A stretch of DNA of 64,000 nucleotides from Candidatus Woesearchaeota archaeon (GCA_016935985.1 JAFGPW010000001.1:152861-216860); one strand, 5' to 3'; positions 24,544 to 33,479 are shown, numbered from the stretch's first letter. Notes: generated by a model not told the origin, from the letters alone. Numbers and translations are program-made.

Positions 24544-24900
24544 GTGCGTACCGCAAAGCCGCTCTTGCCTAGCCTCCGTGAACGCAAACGGTATCTCGTC
24601 TTCGAGGTCCTGAGCGACTCGCGGATAGCCGATTTCGGAGCGGTCGCCGGCGCGATCACCGACGCCTCCCGCACGCTCTACGGCGAGCTGGGCCTCGCGA
24701 AGCAGGGCCTCTGGCTCCTGAAGGAAGCGTGGGACGGGGAGCGGCAACGGGGCATCCTCAGGGTCAACCGCTCGCATGTCGACGAGGCGAAGCTCGCGCT
24801 CGCCGCGATCAGGAGGGTAGGGAAAGGCGAGGCCGCGGTCCGCAGCCTCGGCGTCTCCGGCATCCTGAAGAAGGCGCGCGAGAGGTTCCTCGCCGCATGA
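24544..24900 (+). CDS. rnp2: RNase P protein component 2 (Pop5 homologue)
   Basis: A protein of about 118 residues matching archaeal Pop5/Rnp2: LRERKRYLVFEV, the RNP-like strand LWLLKEAWDGERQRGILRVNRS, and VRSLGVSGILKKAR. It is a protein subunit of RNase P that matures tRNA 5' ends. AAGGTGA at 24529-24535 matches the ribosome-binding sequence seen before psmA, SBDS and rrp4 in the same operon, which favours GTG 24544; ATG 24535 and GTG 24532 are in frame but overlap that site. A TATA element (CTTTATAAAC, about 24442-24451) heads the operon rnp2-psmA-SBDS-rrp4-rrp41-rrp42-rpoK. Confidence 0.88.
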   Translation: MRTAKPLLPSLRERKRYLVFEVLSDSRIADFGAVAGAITDASRTLYGELGLAKQGLWLLKEAWDGERQRGILRVNRSHVDEAKLALAAIRRVGKGEAAVRSLGVSGILKKARERFLAA

Positions 24901-24946
24901 CCGGTCCGCACGACACGATCCAACACAGAACCGAAGGTGATACCAC

Positions 24947-25675
24947 ATGCAACCGATGAACCACCAGGTCATGGGATACGACAGGGCGATAACCATGTTC
25001 TCGCCTGACGGACGGCTGCTCCAGGTCGAGTACGCGAAGAAGACCGTCAAGCAGGGCTCCACCGCGATCGGCATCGTCGCGAGCGACGGCGTGGTCCTCC
25101 TGACCGACAAGCGCATCGTCGACAGCCTCGTCGTGCCCGAATCGGTCGAGAAGATATTCCAGGTGGATGACCATATCGGCGCGACCGCGTCCGGCATCCT
25201 CTCCGACGCGCGGGTGCTCATCGAGCGCGCGCAGGTGAAGGCCCAGCAGCACAAGATACAGTACGACACGCCGATCGACACGCTCTCGATCGTGAAGGAT
25301 ATCTGCAACCTCAAGCAGCTGTGCACGCAGTCGGGCGGCCTCCGCCCCTTCGGCGTCTCGATCCTCGTCGCGGGGATCGACAGCGACGGGCCGAAGCTCT
25401 TCGAGACCGACCCCACCGGCATCTTCTTCCAGTACAAGGCGACGGTGATCGGCGAGGGAGAGACCGACATCGAGGAGATTCTCCACAAGGAGTACAAGGA
25501 GAGCATGACGATCGATGACGCCGCCAAGCTCGCGGTGAAGGCGCTCGTGAAGGTGCTCGGCGAAGACCTCTCGGTGGAACGGCTCGACTGCGCGATCATC
25601 AGGAAGAGCGACAAGCAGTTCATGAAGCTCGGCAGGGACGCGCTCGCGAAGTACGTCGCCGCGGCGAAGAAATGA
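24947..25675 (+). CDS. psmA: Proteasome subunit alpha
   Basis: A 242-residue 20S proteasome alpha subunit: the YDRAITMFSPDGRLLQVEYA motif region near the N-terminus, KQGSTAIGI, the LTDKRI segment, SGILSDARVL and QLCTQSGGLRPFGVS. Alpha subunits form the outer rings and gate of the particle; the N-terminal YDRAI gate sequence is intact. The beta subunit is not in the window. AAGGTGA precedes the ATG by 6 nt. Second gene of the conserved RNase P-proteasome-exosome operon. Confidence 0.97.
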   Translation: MQPMNHQVMGYDRAITMFSPDGRLLQVEYAKKTVKQGSTAIGIVASDGVVLLTDKRIVDSLVVPESVEKIFQVDDHIGATASGILSDARVLIERAQVKAQQHKIQYDTPIDTLSIVKDICNLKQLCTQSGGLRPFGVSILVAGIDSDGPKLFETDPTGIFFQYKATVIGEGETDIEEILHKEYKESMTIDDAAKLAVKALVKVLGEDLSVERLDCAIIRKSDKQFMKLGRDALAKYVAAAKK

Positions 25676-25760
25676 GGATTGAGAGACCGATGGCGCGAGC
25701 GCCGGAACCCACAGCCACCCGCACCCATGACAGCTCCCCGAAGCGCGAGGTGAACGGACC

Positions 25761-26483
25761 GTGAAAGGACACCAGACATTCGACCATGAGCGCGTCTCGC
25801 TCGACATCGCGCGCATCAGGCGCGGCGGATGCGCCTATGAGATAGTAATCGACCCGGACAAGGCGATCGCGTTCAGGAACGGGAAGCTCGCCGATGCGTC
25901 GGAGACCCTTAAGTCAGAGCACGTCTTCTTCGACGCCCGCAAGGGAGATCTCGCCTCGGAGAGCCAGATGGAGGCCGAGTTCGGAAGCGCCGACCCGGTC
26001 AAGGTGGCGGCCGTCATCCTGAAGGATGGCGAGATGCACCTCACCGCCGAGTACAAGGCGCAGCTGCGCGAGGAGAAGCGCAAGGGGATCATCGTCTTCA
26101 TCCATCGGAACGGAGCCGATCCCCGGACGCACCTGCCCCATCCGCCGCAGCGGATCGAGGCGGCGCTCGACCAGGCCAAGGTACGGATCGACGAGTTCGC
26201 GAGGGTGGAGGACCAGGTCCAGGATATCATCAAGCGGCTGCGGCCGATCCTGCCCATCAGGTTCGAGGTGCAGGAGTTCGCGATACGGATCCCTCCTGAG
26301 CACGCGGCGAGGACCTACTCGCTCGTGAAGGGCGGCGCGACGATAACCCAGGAGTCCTGGCAGACCGACGGCTCCTGGATCGCGAAGGTGGAGCTCCCTG
26401 CAGGCGCGACCGAGGAGTTCTTCGACAGGCTCAACTCCGCCACCCACGGTGGGATAGAGTCCAAGCTCCTCTCGAGGAAGTGA
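25761..26483 (+). CDS. Ribosome maturation protein SBDS
   Basis: A 240-residue SBDS homologue with the three family domains: N-terminal FYSH domain (HERVSLDIARIRRGGCAYEI), central helical domain (HLPHPPQRIEAALDQAKVRID) and C-terminal ferredoxin-like domain (ILPIRFEVQEFAIRIPPEH). It acts with EF-2-like GTPases to release aIF6 from new 50S subunits. Start is GTG 25761 with GAGGTGA 7 nt upstream, the operon's standard site. Gene order psmA-SBDS-rrp4 is conserved across many archaea. Confidence 0.95.
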   Translation: MKGHQTFDHERVSLDIARIRRGGCAYEIVIDPDKAIAFRNGKLADASETLKSEHVFFDARKGDLASESQMEAEFGSADPVKVAAVILKDGEMHLTAEYKAQLREEKRKGIIVFIHRNGADPRTHLPHPPQRIEAALDQAKVRIDEFARVEDQVQDIIKRLRPILPIRFEVQEFAIRIPPEHAARTYSLVKGGATITQESWQTDGSWIAKVELPAGATEEFFDRLNSATHGGIESKLLSRK

Positions 26484-26576
26484 CAGCAGGCGGACGATTG
26501 GGACAGACAGCAATAAGGAAACCAACCGCATCGCATTCGACACAGAACGAACGACATGAACATAAGGTGAAAAGCA

Positions 26577-27440
26577 ATGGGAGAATTACTCGTACAGGAC
26601 AAGAATATCGTCGTCCCGGGCGAGGAGCTCGCGACCGGCATGGATTACCTGCCGGGAGCCGGCACCTTCCGCGACGGCGAACGGATCGTCGCCGGCAGGC
26701 TGGGCCTCACATCGGTCCAGGGCCGGGCGGTCAAGATCATCCCCCTCGCGGGGAAATACCTGCCGAAGAAGAACGACATCATCATCGGCACGGTGACGGA
26801 CGTGCTGCTCAACGGCTGGCGGGTCGACACGAACTCGGCCTACACCGCGATGCTCACGCTGAAGGACGCGACGGCGGAGTTCATCAACAAGGGCGACGAC
26901 CTCACCAGGTACTACAGCTTCGGCGACCTCATCGTCTCGAAGATCGTGCAGGTGACGAGCCAGAACCTCATCGACCTCTCGATGAAAGGGCCGGGGCTGA
27001 AGAAGCTCCACGGCGGCCGCGTGATCAGGGTGAACCCGCACAAGGTCCCTCGCATCATCGGCAAGCAGGGTTCCATGGTCTCGATGGTGAAGAACGCGAC
27101 CGGCTGCCGGATCGTCGTCGGCCAGAACGGCGTCGTCTGGATCCAGGGCGAGCCCAAGGACGAGACGTTCGCGGTGAAGACGGTCGAGATGATCGAGGAG
27201 CAGGCCCACATCTCAGGGCTCACGGAGAAGGTGAAATCGTTCCTCGAGGAGAACGGCTACACCGTCAACCCCGACGCGCGCCCCGACGAGACCGACGGGT
27301 ACTACAGCGATCCCGAGCGCCACCACGGCGACGGGGAGCGGAGGTACCCCGACGGCGAACGGCGCTATGGCGGAGAGCGGCGGTTCGGAAGCGACCGACG
27401 CCCCCGCGATCGCGACCAGGAGAGGCGCAGCAGGCGCTGA
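26577..27440 (+). CDS. rrp4: Exosome complex RNA-binding subunit Rrp4
   Basis: A 287-residue Rrp4: N-terminal domain (LVQDKNIVVPGEELATG), an S1 domain around residues 65-140 (GTVTDVLLNGWRVD and SKIVQVTSQNLIDLSM) and a KH domain (PRIIGKQGSMVSMVKNATGC). It caps the exosome ring and recruits RNA. The last ~60 residues are an Arg/Asp/Gly/Tyr-rich tail with GERRYPDGERRYGGERR repeats, longer than usual and probably disordered, able to bind RNA. AAGGTGA lies 6 nt before ATG 26577. Directly precedes rrp41 and rrp42. Confidence 0.96.
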   Translation: MGELLVQDKNIVVPGEELATGMDYLPGAGTFRDGERIVAGRLGLTSVQGRAVKIIPLAGKYLPKKNDIIIGTVTDVLLNGWRVDTNSAYTAMLTLKDATAEFINKGDDLTRYYSFGDLIVSKIVQVTSQNLIDLSMKGPGLKKLHGGRVIRVNPHKVPRIIGKQGSMVSMVKNATGCRIVVGQNGVVWIQGEPKDETFAVKTVEMIEEQAHISGLTEKVKSFLEENGYTVNPDARPDETDGYYSDPERHHGDGERRYPDGERRYGGERRFGSDRRPRDRDQERRSRR

Positions 27441-27497
27441 TCCCGCCGCATGCCGCATCAGCGGCGATCGACAACGAACAATCATAAGGTGCACAAA

Positions 27498-28205
27498 ATG
27501 GCATACGAACAACGATTCGACGGGCGCGGCATGACAGAGCTGCGTCCCTTCAAGGCGAAGGCGGGGATCGTCCGCCGCGCCGACGGGTCCGCCATGTTCC
27601 AGATCGGCGACACCGTCGCGTACGCGGCAGTCTACGGTCCTCGGGACCTCTTCCCGAGGTTCCTGCAGGACCCCTCCCGCGGGATCCTCCGCTGCCACTA
27701 CAACATGATGCCCTTCTCGGGCTCCGGCGAGCGCATCAGGCCGGGCCAGAACCGCAGGGCGAAGGAGATATCGATGGTGACCGAGAAGGCGCTCCTCCCG
27801 GTCCTCGACCTCTCGGAGTACCCGAACGCGGTGGTCGACGTCTTCATCGAGCTCCCGCAGACCGACGCAGGGAGCAGGTGCGCAGGCATCTGCGCCGCCT
27901 CGATCGCCCTCGCGGACGCCGGGCTGTCGATGAAGGACATGGTCTCGGCGATCGCGATCGGCAGGATCGAGGACAAGATCGTCGTCGACGTGAACAAGAA
28001 GGAGGAGGACTACGAGGGCGGGATGGCGGACATCCCGATCGCGATGCTCCCCCGGACGGGCGAGCTGACGCTCCTCCAGATGGACGGCGAGCTCTCGAAG
28101 AAGGACCTCGCCCGCGCGATCGAGGCCGCGAAGGGCGCGGTGAAGGAGATCAAAGAGGTCCAGCGCCAGGCCCTCAAGGACAAGTATGAGGGTGATAGGA
28201 AATGA
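27498..28205 (+). CDS. rrp41: Exosome catalytic subunit Rrp41
   Basis: A 235-residue RNase PH-family protein: RFDGRGMTELRPFKAKAG, YAAVYGPRDLFPRF, RCHYNMMPFSGS, and the active-site region VNKKEEDYEGGMADIPIAM typical of Rrp41 (ending with DIP). It is the phosphorolytic catalytic subunit of the archaeal exosome ring. AAGGTGC precedes ATG 27498; an in-frame ATG at 27450 is discounted since it is upstream of that site. Its stop overlaps the rrp42 ATG by 4 bp. Confidence 0.97.
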   Translation: MAYEQRFDGRGMTELRPFKAKAGIVRRADGSAMFQIGDTVAYAAVYGPRDLFPRFLQDPSRGILRCHYNMMPFSGSGERIRPGQNRRAKEISMVTEKALLPVLDLSEYPNAVVDVFIELPQTDAGSRCAGICAASIALADAGLSMKDMVSAIAIGRIEDKIVVDVNKKEEDYEGGMADIPIAMLPRTGELTLLQMDGELSKKDLARAIEAAKGAVKEIKEVQRQALKDKYEGDRK

Positions 28206-28984
28206 ACGGCTCCAACGGATCCCAGAAGGACGAGATCATCAAGTTCCTCGACAGGGGCATGCGCTTCGACGGCAGGAAGGCCGATGAGTTCAGGCCGATC
28301 GAGATCGAGTATGACATCTCGAAGAACGCGGAAGGCTCCGCCAGGGTCAAGGTGGGAAGCACCGAGATCCTCGCCGGCGTCAAGATGGAGGTCATGGCCC
28401 CCTATCCCGACCAGCCCAACCAGGGCACGATGATGGTAGGGGCCGAGCTCCTGCCGTTCTCGAACCCCGAGTTCGAGGCCGGCCCGCCGTCGATCCAGGC
28501 GATCGAGCTCGCGCGCGTCGTCGACCGCGGAATCCGCGAGTCGAAGGCGATCGACATGGCCGGTCTCTGCATCGCCGAGGGCGAGAAGTGCTGGGTCGTG
28601 GTCCTCGACATCATGACCATCAACGACGAGGGCAACCTCATCGACGCGTCGGGGATCGGCGCCTACGCGGCGCTGACGAGGACCGTCTTCCCCAAGTACG
28701 AGGACGGCAAGATCGACTACAAGGCGAAGACCGGCAAGCGGCTCGAGCTCTCCCGCGTGCCGGTGCCGGTGACGGTCATCAAGATCGGCAGGCACCTCAT
28801 CATCGACCCGACGACCGAGGAGGAGAAGGCGATGGACTCCCGGCTCACGGTGACCACCGACGAGAAAGGGATCATCGTCGCGCTCCAGAAGGGAGGCGAC
28901 CAGCCCCTCTCCCAGGAGGAGATCCTGACGATGGTGGATCTCGCGACCGCGAAGGCGAAAGAGATCAGGAAGCTCTTCGCCTGA
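28202..28984 (+). CDS. rrp42: Exosome structural subunit Rrp42
   Basis: A 260-residue RNase PH-like subunit: RFDGRKADEFRPIEIEY, STEILAGVKMEV, AELLPFSNPEFEAGPPS, and LDIMTINDEGNLIDASGIG. It pairs with Rrp41 in the hexameric ring and is itself inactive but needed for activity. The 4-bp overlap with rrp41 shows translational coupling. Length and motifs are normal for the family. Confidence 0.97.
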   Translation: MNGSNGSQKDEIIKFLDRGMRFDGRKADEFRPIEIEYDISKNAEGSARVKVGSTEILAGVKMEVMAPYPDQPNQGTMMVGAELLPFSNPEFEAGPPSIQAIELARVVDRGIRESKAIDMAGLCIAEGEKCWVVVLDIMTINDEGNLIDASGIGAYAALTRTVFPKYEDGKIDYKAKTGKRLELSRVPVPVTVIKIGRHLIIDPTTEEEKAMDSRLTVTTDEKGIIVALQKGGDQPLSQEEILTMVDLATAKAKEIRKLFA

Positions 28985-29007
28985 ACGGCAGGAGCGAGGT
29001 GACGAAC

Positions 29008-29244
29008 GTGGCGCAGAACAAGGGGAAGGAGGAAGGGGATGGCCAGTACACGAAGTACGAGCGTGCCCGCATGCTCGGGTCCCGCGCGCTCCAGATCGCG
29101 ATGGGCGCGCCATTCATGATCAAGCTCTCCGAGAAGGATCTCGAGCAGCTGAAGTACAACCCGATAGAGATCGCGAAGCTCGAGTTCGAGAAGGGCGTCA
29201 TCCCGATAACCGTCAAGCGGCCGCTTCCCGAGAAGCACGCCTGA
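29008..29244 (+). CDS. rpoK: RNA polymerase subunit K (Rpb6/omega homologue)
   Basis: A protein of about 78 residues: a charged N-terminus leads into YTKYERARMLGSRALQIAMGAP, then the conserved IEIAKLEFEKGVIPITVKRPLP at the C-terminus, the signature of Rpb6/RpoK. It helps fold and hold the largest RNA polymerase subunits. Start GTG 29008 is chosen because GAGGTGA lies 5 nt upstream, as for other genes in this operon. Last gene of the operon, directly ahead of a strong terminator. Confidence 0.93.
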   Translation: MAQNKGKEEGDGQYTKYERARMLGSRALQIAMGAPFMIKLSEKDLEQLKYNPIEIAKLEFEKGVIPITVKRPLPEKHA

Positions 29245-29249
29245 GACGC

Positions 29250-29277
29250 GAGGGGGAGCATCCCCCTCTCTTTTTTC
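29250..29277 (+). terminator. Hairpin plus U-tract terminator of the exosome operon
   Basis: Perfect 8-bp stem GAGGGGGA (29250-29257) / TCCCCCTC (29261-29268) with a GCA loop, followed by TCTTTTTTC. It starts 6 bp after the rpoK stop. Archaeal termination mostly depends on the T-tract; a bacterial-style GC hairpin this exact is unusual. Confidence 0.85.
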
Positions 29278-29462
29278 TTATGGGCATCCTTTTCCTCTTG
29301 CGCCGTACCTGGAGACCAGGCCGGCACAGCATCCTGCCGCGGATGCGAGAGCGCTGCCGCGTGCAGGAATCACCGTCGAGAACCAGCGCCCATGGACGTC
29401 ATGAAGAAGAGAAAAAAAAGGAATGGTGCTATCGAAGAGTCAATGCGAGGGAAGCGAAGGGC

Positions 29463-29654
29463 CTATCGTCTCTTCTTGCCCTTCTTCTTTGCGGCCTTCT
29501 TCGCCTTCTTCTTTGCGGCCTTCTTCGCCTTCTTCTTGCGCTTCTGGCCCCCTCGCGCCATCTTGGCGCGGGAGATATCTCCGTTCTTGTCGACAAAGTA
29601 CAGGTATCCTCTCTCTTTCTTGATACCGACCTTTGCCACCTTTTGAGCTGCCAT
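29463..29654 (-). CDS. Small basic protein with Lys/Ala-rich tail, probably nucleic-acid-binding
   Basis: A 63-residue protein. The first ~35 residues look like a small beta domain (VGIKKERGYLYFVDKNGDIS, then RAKMARGG), and the rest is an almost pure Lys/Ala/Arg tail with repeated KKAKKAA units, like histone H1 tails. Binding to DNA or RNA is inferred from composition. ATG 29654 follows GGGGGAT; ATG 29672 is in frame. The TATA (GTTTTTATACTAG, about 29726-29738) leaves a ~50-nt leader holding a GGTCC/GGACC hairpin (29686-29700). A T-rich run (minus strand, about 29405-29422) lies after the stop. The bases between here and the plus-strand terminator hold nothing else recognisable. Confidence 0.65.
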   Translation of the reverse strand: MAAQKVAKVGIKKERGYLYFVDKNGDISRAKMARGGQKRKKKAKKAAKKKAKKAAKKKGKKRR

Positions 29655-29821
29655 TTTTTCCGTATCCCCCATAGAGGTATAGCCCGGTCCTCGTCGGACC
29701 TGACAGCTCCCGTCGGGGCGTTACTAGTATAAAAACTTTTCCCCGTCTTCCGACGCCGCCTGTCGTCGGTGGAGGGAGGAGGGGTTACTTTAATATACTG
29801 GTGGATGCCTTTACCGGACTC

Positions 29822-30190
29822 ATGAGGCAAGGCACGGCGACGACGGCCGTCACCGACGGGAGATTGGCGCGGTATTTCGACATCACGGGCAGGGCGCTCG
29901 CGAAGGCTGAGCCGTTCCCCGACGCTGATGAGGAGCACCACCGCCAGGCGCGCGAGGCGCTCGACATGGCGCGGCGGTATTATGACGACGCCGGCCATTT
30001 CAGGGAGAAGGGTGACCTCGTCACCGCGTTCGCCGCGCTCAACTACGCGCACGGCTGGCTCGACGCCGCGGCCCGCTTCGGCCTCATCGACGCCGGCGGC
30101 GATTCGGAGCTGTTCGTCGTCGACGACGATCTCCAGGAAGAGATGAGGGAGCGCCACCGCAGGAGGAGGCGGACCTGCCCCCAGCCCTAG
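29822..30190 (+). CDS. DUF357-domain protein
   Basis: A 122-residue helical protein with the DUF357 pattern: AREALDMARRYYDDAGHF followed by GDLVTAFAALNYAHGWLDAAARFGLI. Archaeal proteins of this family are short helical bundles of unknown function. A plus-strand TATA (CTTTAATATAC, about 29788-29798) predicts start at ATG 29822; a GTG at 29801 lies too close to the TATA. The C-terminus is Arg-rich. Its last 4 bp overlap the stop of the convergent gene. Confidence 0.75.
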   Translation: MRQGTATTAVTDGRLARYFDITGRALAKAEPFPDADEEHHRQAREALDMARRYYDDAGHFREKGDLVTAFAALNYAHGWLDAAARFGLIDAGGDSELFVVDDDLQEEMRERHRRRRRTCPQP

Positions 30191-31410
30191 ATCCCCTTGA
30201 GCTCTGAGAGGACTTCTGTGCAGAACGAGAGCGCGCCCTCGTGATAGGTCCTGATCGGGTCCTTGTCGTTGCGCTCGAGCACCTCGATGATGCGGTTGGA
30301 CCCGTCCTGGGCGCGGGTGAGGTGCCGCAATGACCGATGCGTGTCGCCGAAGACCTCGGACTCGCTGCGCTCGAGCTGGAGCAGCCGGTCGCGGATCCTC
30401 CCGATGAGCTCGGTCGCCATCCGCCTCTTGAAGGGCTTCGCCCTGATGTCCTCGATCCTCAGGTTGTTGAAGTCGTCGTACCAGCTGTTCGGGATGTTGA
30501 CCATCTCGCGCAGGTCCTTCGTCCCGCCGTGGTACTTGTTGTAGACCCTGCCGATCACGAAGTTGATCGCCTTGCAGCGGTCCTCGAGGGAGTGGACGGT
30601 GGTGATGATGGACTCGGGGGTGCCGGGCGCCGCCTTCCTCTCCTTCTCGGATTTCGAGAGCGTGACCTCCCGGCGCTCGTGGATCCGTTCCTCGACGGTC
30701 CTGCGTGCGGCGGCCGGGCGGGCCTTCCTGACCGCGTTGTCGCGCAGGTAGGTCGGGATGACGAGGAGCAGGAAGTAGACGGCGGAGAATACCAGGTTCC
30801 AGGCGAAGAGCGACCACAGGTCGACGCCCCTCGCGACAGCGAGGTCAGGCGTGTTCGCGACGACCACGAACGAGACGAGGAGCACGCCTCCGATGAGCCC
30901 GATGTAGAGCAGGTTGTACAGCTCCCGGTCGATCAATATGATGACGCTGATGACGAAGAGCAGGATGGGGTAGAACCCGAAGAGGACCGGGAAGAGAGGG
31001 GCACCGGTCGCCTGGGCGACCCAGACGATGAGCAGCAGCACGAATCCGAGCGCGATGAGGGAGAGCGTCCGCGCGTAGTGGCGCTTGATCGGCGTGCGGT
31101 CGACGGTGACTGTCTCCGGCTGCGCGGCGGCGGACGGGTGCGGGCCTCTCCGTGTCGTCTCCTTCTCTTCCGTCGCAGTGATCCGCCGGTGCCGCTCGGC
31201 CGTCACCTCTCCCGCTGGCGGTTGGTCGCGCGTCCTCTTCTGGAGCGACCGCTCGAACGTCGTCTCGGCGAGCGGCGCCTTCCTGAGCGCGGGGAAGGGC
31301 CCCGCCGCGCGTCGGATGCGTTCCTCGTCTGTGGTAGGGGCATGCCCGATGCCCTTCCGGCGAGGACGCGGCCGCACCTCCTTCAGCGGCAGCGGTCTGA
31401 GGTCATCCAT
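30187..31410 (-). CDS. Integral membrane protein with basic N-terminus and soluble C-terminal domain
   Basis: A 407-residue protein. Residues 1-110 are polar, basic and probably disordered. Then come five predicted membrane segments in about 115-240 (for example LSLIALGFVLLLIVWVAQ and LLFVISVIILIDRELY). The last ~150 residues form a soluble, charged helical domain (LEDRCKAINFVIGRVYNKYH, PNSWYDDFNNLRIEDI, SRNDKDPIRTYHEG-like end). No family recognised. Minus-strand TATA ATTTAAACTG at about 31430-31439 predicts a leaderless message at ATG 31410. Confidence 0.65.
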   Translation of the reverse strand: MDDLRPLPLKEVRPRPRRKGIGHAPTTDEERIRRAAGPFPALRKAPLAETTFERSLQKRTRDQPPAGEVTAERHRRITATEEKETTRRGPHPSAAAQPETVTVDRTPIKRHYARTLSLIALGFVLLLIVWVAQATGAPLFPVLFGFYPILLFVISVIILIDRELYNLLYIGLIGGVLLVSFVVVANTPDLAVARGVDLWSLFAWNLVFSAVYFLLLVIPTYLRDNAVRKARPAAARRTVEERIHERREVTLSKSEKERKAAPGTPESIITTVHSLEDRCKAINFVIGRVYNKYHGGTKDLREMVNIPNSWYDDFNNLRIEDIRAKPFKRRMATELIGRIRDRLLQLERSESEVFGDTHRSLRHLTRAQDGSNRIIEVLERNDKDPIRTYHEGALSFCTEVLSELKGI

Positions 31411-31494
31411 GCCCTTTGCGTACCTGCAGCAGTTTAAATAATTTGCGCACGCCGTTGTCGGGAATGCCACCACTTGAGAAGTAAGAATCGGCCT

Positions 31495-32523
31495 TCAGTC
31501 TTTCTGGAGCTTTGGGTAGGTCCCGATCGGCATGAAGACCTTGCCCGCCGCGACCGCGATGCCCTTCTCCTGAAGCATCTCCTTCGAGGTCATCTTCGAC
31601 TCCCCGAGGGCGACGAGCTCCCCCTTGAGGGACATGATGGCGACGGTCTCGTCCTTCTGTATCTCCGACTCCGCCATGCTGATGCCCGGGACCGCGAGGC
31701 TCGCGCCGTGGCAGAGCGAGTCGATGGTGGTGTCGAGCACCCACACCTTAGGAAGGTGCCTGACCGCGTACTCGAATGGCCTGACGATCGTCCGCAGGTA
31801 GCGCTCGTTGCCGTCCTGTGTGAAGTAGTGGTGGGCGTCGGCGAGCTCCTGGAGGGTGTGCATGTCAGCCTCGGAGAACGGCCCTGCCCTAGTGCGCCTG
31901 AGCTCCGCCATATGGGCGCCGACGCCGAGCGCCTGGCCGATGTCATGGCAGATCTTCCTGATGTAGGTCCCCGCCTGGCAGCCGATGCGCATGAGCACGT
32001 CCTGCCCGTCGATCTCCAGTATCTCGATGTAGTAGACCTTACGGTAGCGCAGCTGGCGCTTTACCGAGCTCTTGATCGGCGGCAGCTGCCTGATGCGGCC
32101 GACGAAGGTCATGATCGCCGCCCGCAACTGCCCCTCCTCGACCGGCTGGTGCACATGCATCAGGCAGACGTATTCCTTCCCCGCCGAGAGCATCACCTGC
32201 ACGATGCGCGTCGCCTTCGCAAGCGCGATCGGCAGGCAGCCGGTGACCTTAGGGTCGAGGGTGCCCGAATGGCCTGACTTGTCGAGGCCGAGGACCTGCT
32301 GGACATAGAAGGAGACCTGATGCGAGGTCGGGCCCTTCGGCTTGTCGATGTTGACGACACCGTACTGGAGGTACTCGTCGATGGGCCTCTTGTCCGGCAT
32401 GCAGCCGTACTTCTCCGCGGTCTCCGCCCTCCGGCGCACGAGCACCTCCCGCCTGATGCGCTCGAACGGCAGGCAGAAGCGGTCGGTCGCTGCGCTGCCC
32501 CGCGTCTCGCCGGTGTCCCCCAT
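31495..32523 (-). CDS. cbf5: tRNA/rRNA pseudouridine synthase Cbf5
   Basis: A 342-residue TruB-family enzyme of H/ACA ribonucleoproteins. It shows YGVVNIDKPKGPTSHQV, the catalytic aspartate in SGHSGTLDPKVTGCLPIAL, KEYVCLMHVH, RQLPPIKSSVKR, GTYIRKICHDIG and a C-terminal PUA domain (AVAAGKVFMPIGTYPKL). It makes pseudouridine guided by H/ACA RNAs and can act on tRNA U55. TATA GATTTATAAAATGG (about 32541-32554) and ATG 32523 give a leaderless transcript. The 30-40 residue N-terminal extension is typical of archaeal Cbf5. Confidence 0.96.
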   Translation of the reverse strand: MGDTGETRGSAATDRFCLPFERIRREVLVRRRAETAEKYGCMPDKRPIDEYLQYGVVNIDKPKGPTSHQVSFYVQQVLGLDKSGHSGTLDPKVTGCLPIALAKATRIVQVMLSAGKEYVCLMHVHQPVEEGQLRAAIMTFVGRIRQLPPIKSSVKRQLRYRKVYYIEILEIDGQDVLMRIGCQAGTYIRKICHDIGQALGVGAHMAELRRTRAGPFSEADMHTLQELADAHHYFTQDGNERYLRTIVRPFEYAVRHLPKVWVLDTTIDSLCHGASLAVPGISMAESEIQKDETVAIMSLKGELVALGESKMTSKEMLQEKGIAVAAGKVFMPIGTYPKLQKD

Positions 32524-32585
32524 GATGCCCGGGAGTGCCGGCCATTTTATAAATCTTGTGCCTGCCCGGCCCGACCGACAGAGGC

Positions 32586-33437
32586 TCATGCCTCGCCCGC
32601 GAACCGGTTCTCGAGCAGGATCACGAGCGCGAATCCGGCGAGCGCCGCGGCGATGACGCCGAGGCCGAGCGGGCCCGCGCCGAGCACCCGTGCGGCCGGC
32701 ACCCGGAGCGAGCCGAGCATCAGGCCGGTGAGGAAGGCCAGGGTGACATGCCGATGCCCCTTGAGCAGCCATTTCAGGAGCCGCGAGAAGGAGAGGATGC
32801 CGACGACCGTGCCTATCTTGAAGAGGAGGAGCGTCGGGATGTCGATCGAGCGGACCGCCGCCATCATGTACTCGTACTGGCCGAGGAGCACGAGGAGGTA
32901 GGCGCCGGAGATGCCGGGGAGTATCATCGCGCAGATCGCGAGCATGCCGGCGAGGACGACCGCCAGCGGCGAGTGGTTCCCGACGATCGCCTCGAGCCCC
33001 ACGAGCCAGTAGGCGAACGCCGCCCCGACGGCGAGCAGGGGGACCGTCATGAGCGGCTCGTTCCCTGACTGGGTATGGAGGAACCACGCGGACGCGAGGA
33101 TCAGCCCGAAGAAGAAGGCGTAGGTCACGCCCTCGTGCGCTACGATGAGCCAGCCGAGGATGTGAGCGAAGGTGAAGAGCGCGATGACGATTCCTGAGAG
33201 GAGCGGGACGAAGAGAGCGTAGTCGAGCCGCTTGATGCTCTCCCCCGCCTTCCTGAACCGCCGCTTGGCTATCTCGGCGACGACCGTCGTTGTGATGTCG
33301 TCGATCGCCCCCACGAGCCGCTCATAGATGCCGGTGATGAGGGCGATCGTCCCGCCGGAGATCCCAGGGATCGAGTCCGCGGTGCCCATGAGCAGGCCGC
33401 GCAGGAAGATGAGCAGTGGCCCCTTGTGCCGGTTCAT
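32586..33437 (-). CDS. DUF368 membrane protein (polyprenyl-phosphate transporter-like)
   Basis: A 283-residue protein with about eight membrane segments and the two DUF368 signature loops: GTADSIPGISGGTIALI near the N-terminus and AMILPGISGAYLLVLLG in the middle. Bacterial members have been linked to undecaprenyl-phosphate recycling; in archaea a dolichyl-phosphate role is inference. Minus-strand TATA ATTTTTATAATG at 33459-33470 predicts a near-leaderless start at ATG 33437. Length and topology are normal for the family. Confidence 0.9.
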   Translation of the reverse strand: MNRHKGPLLIFLRGLLMGTADSIPGISGGTIALITGIYERLVGAIDDITTTVVAEIAKRRFRKAGESIKRLDYALFVPLLSGIVIALFTFAHILGWLIVAHEGVTYAFFFGLILASAWFLHTQSGNEPLMTVPLLAVGAAFAYWLVGLEAIVGNHSPLAVVLAGMLAICAMILPGISGAYLLVLLGQYEYMMAAVRSIDIPTLLLFKIGTVVGILSFSRLLKWLLKGHRHVTLAFLTGLMLGSLRVPAARVLGAGPLGLGVIAAALAGFALVILLENRFAGEA

Positions 33438-33479
33438 ATCATGGACGGTATGCGACTCATTATAAAAATGTTGGGAATG

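Noticed and set aside
29280..29732. Plus-strand frames opposite the Lys-rich small protein
   Set aside because: They read as Phe/Leu/Ala low-complexity because they are the complement of Lys/Ala codons; the minus-strand gene has promoter and start signals.
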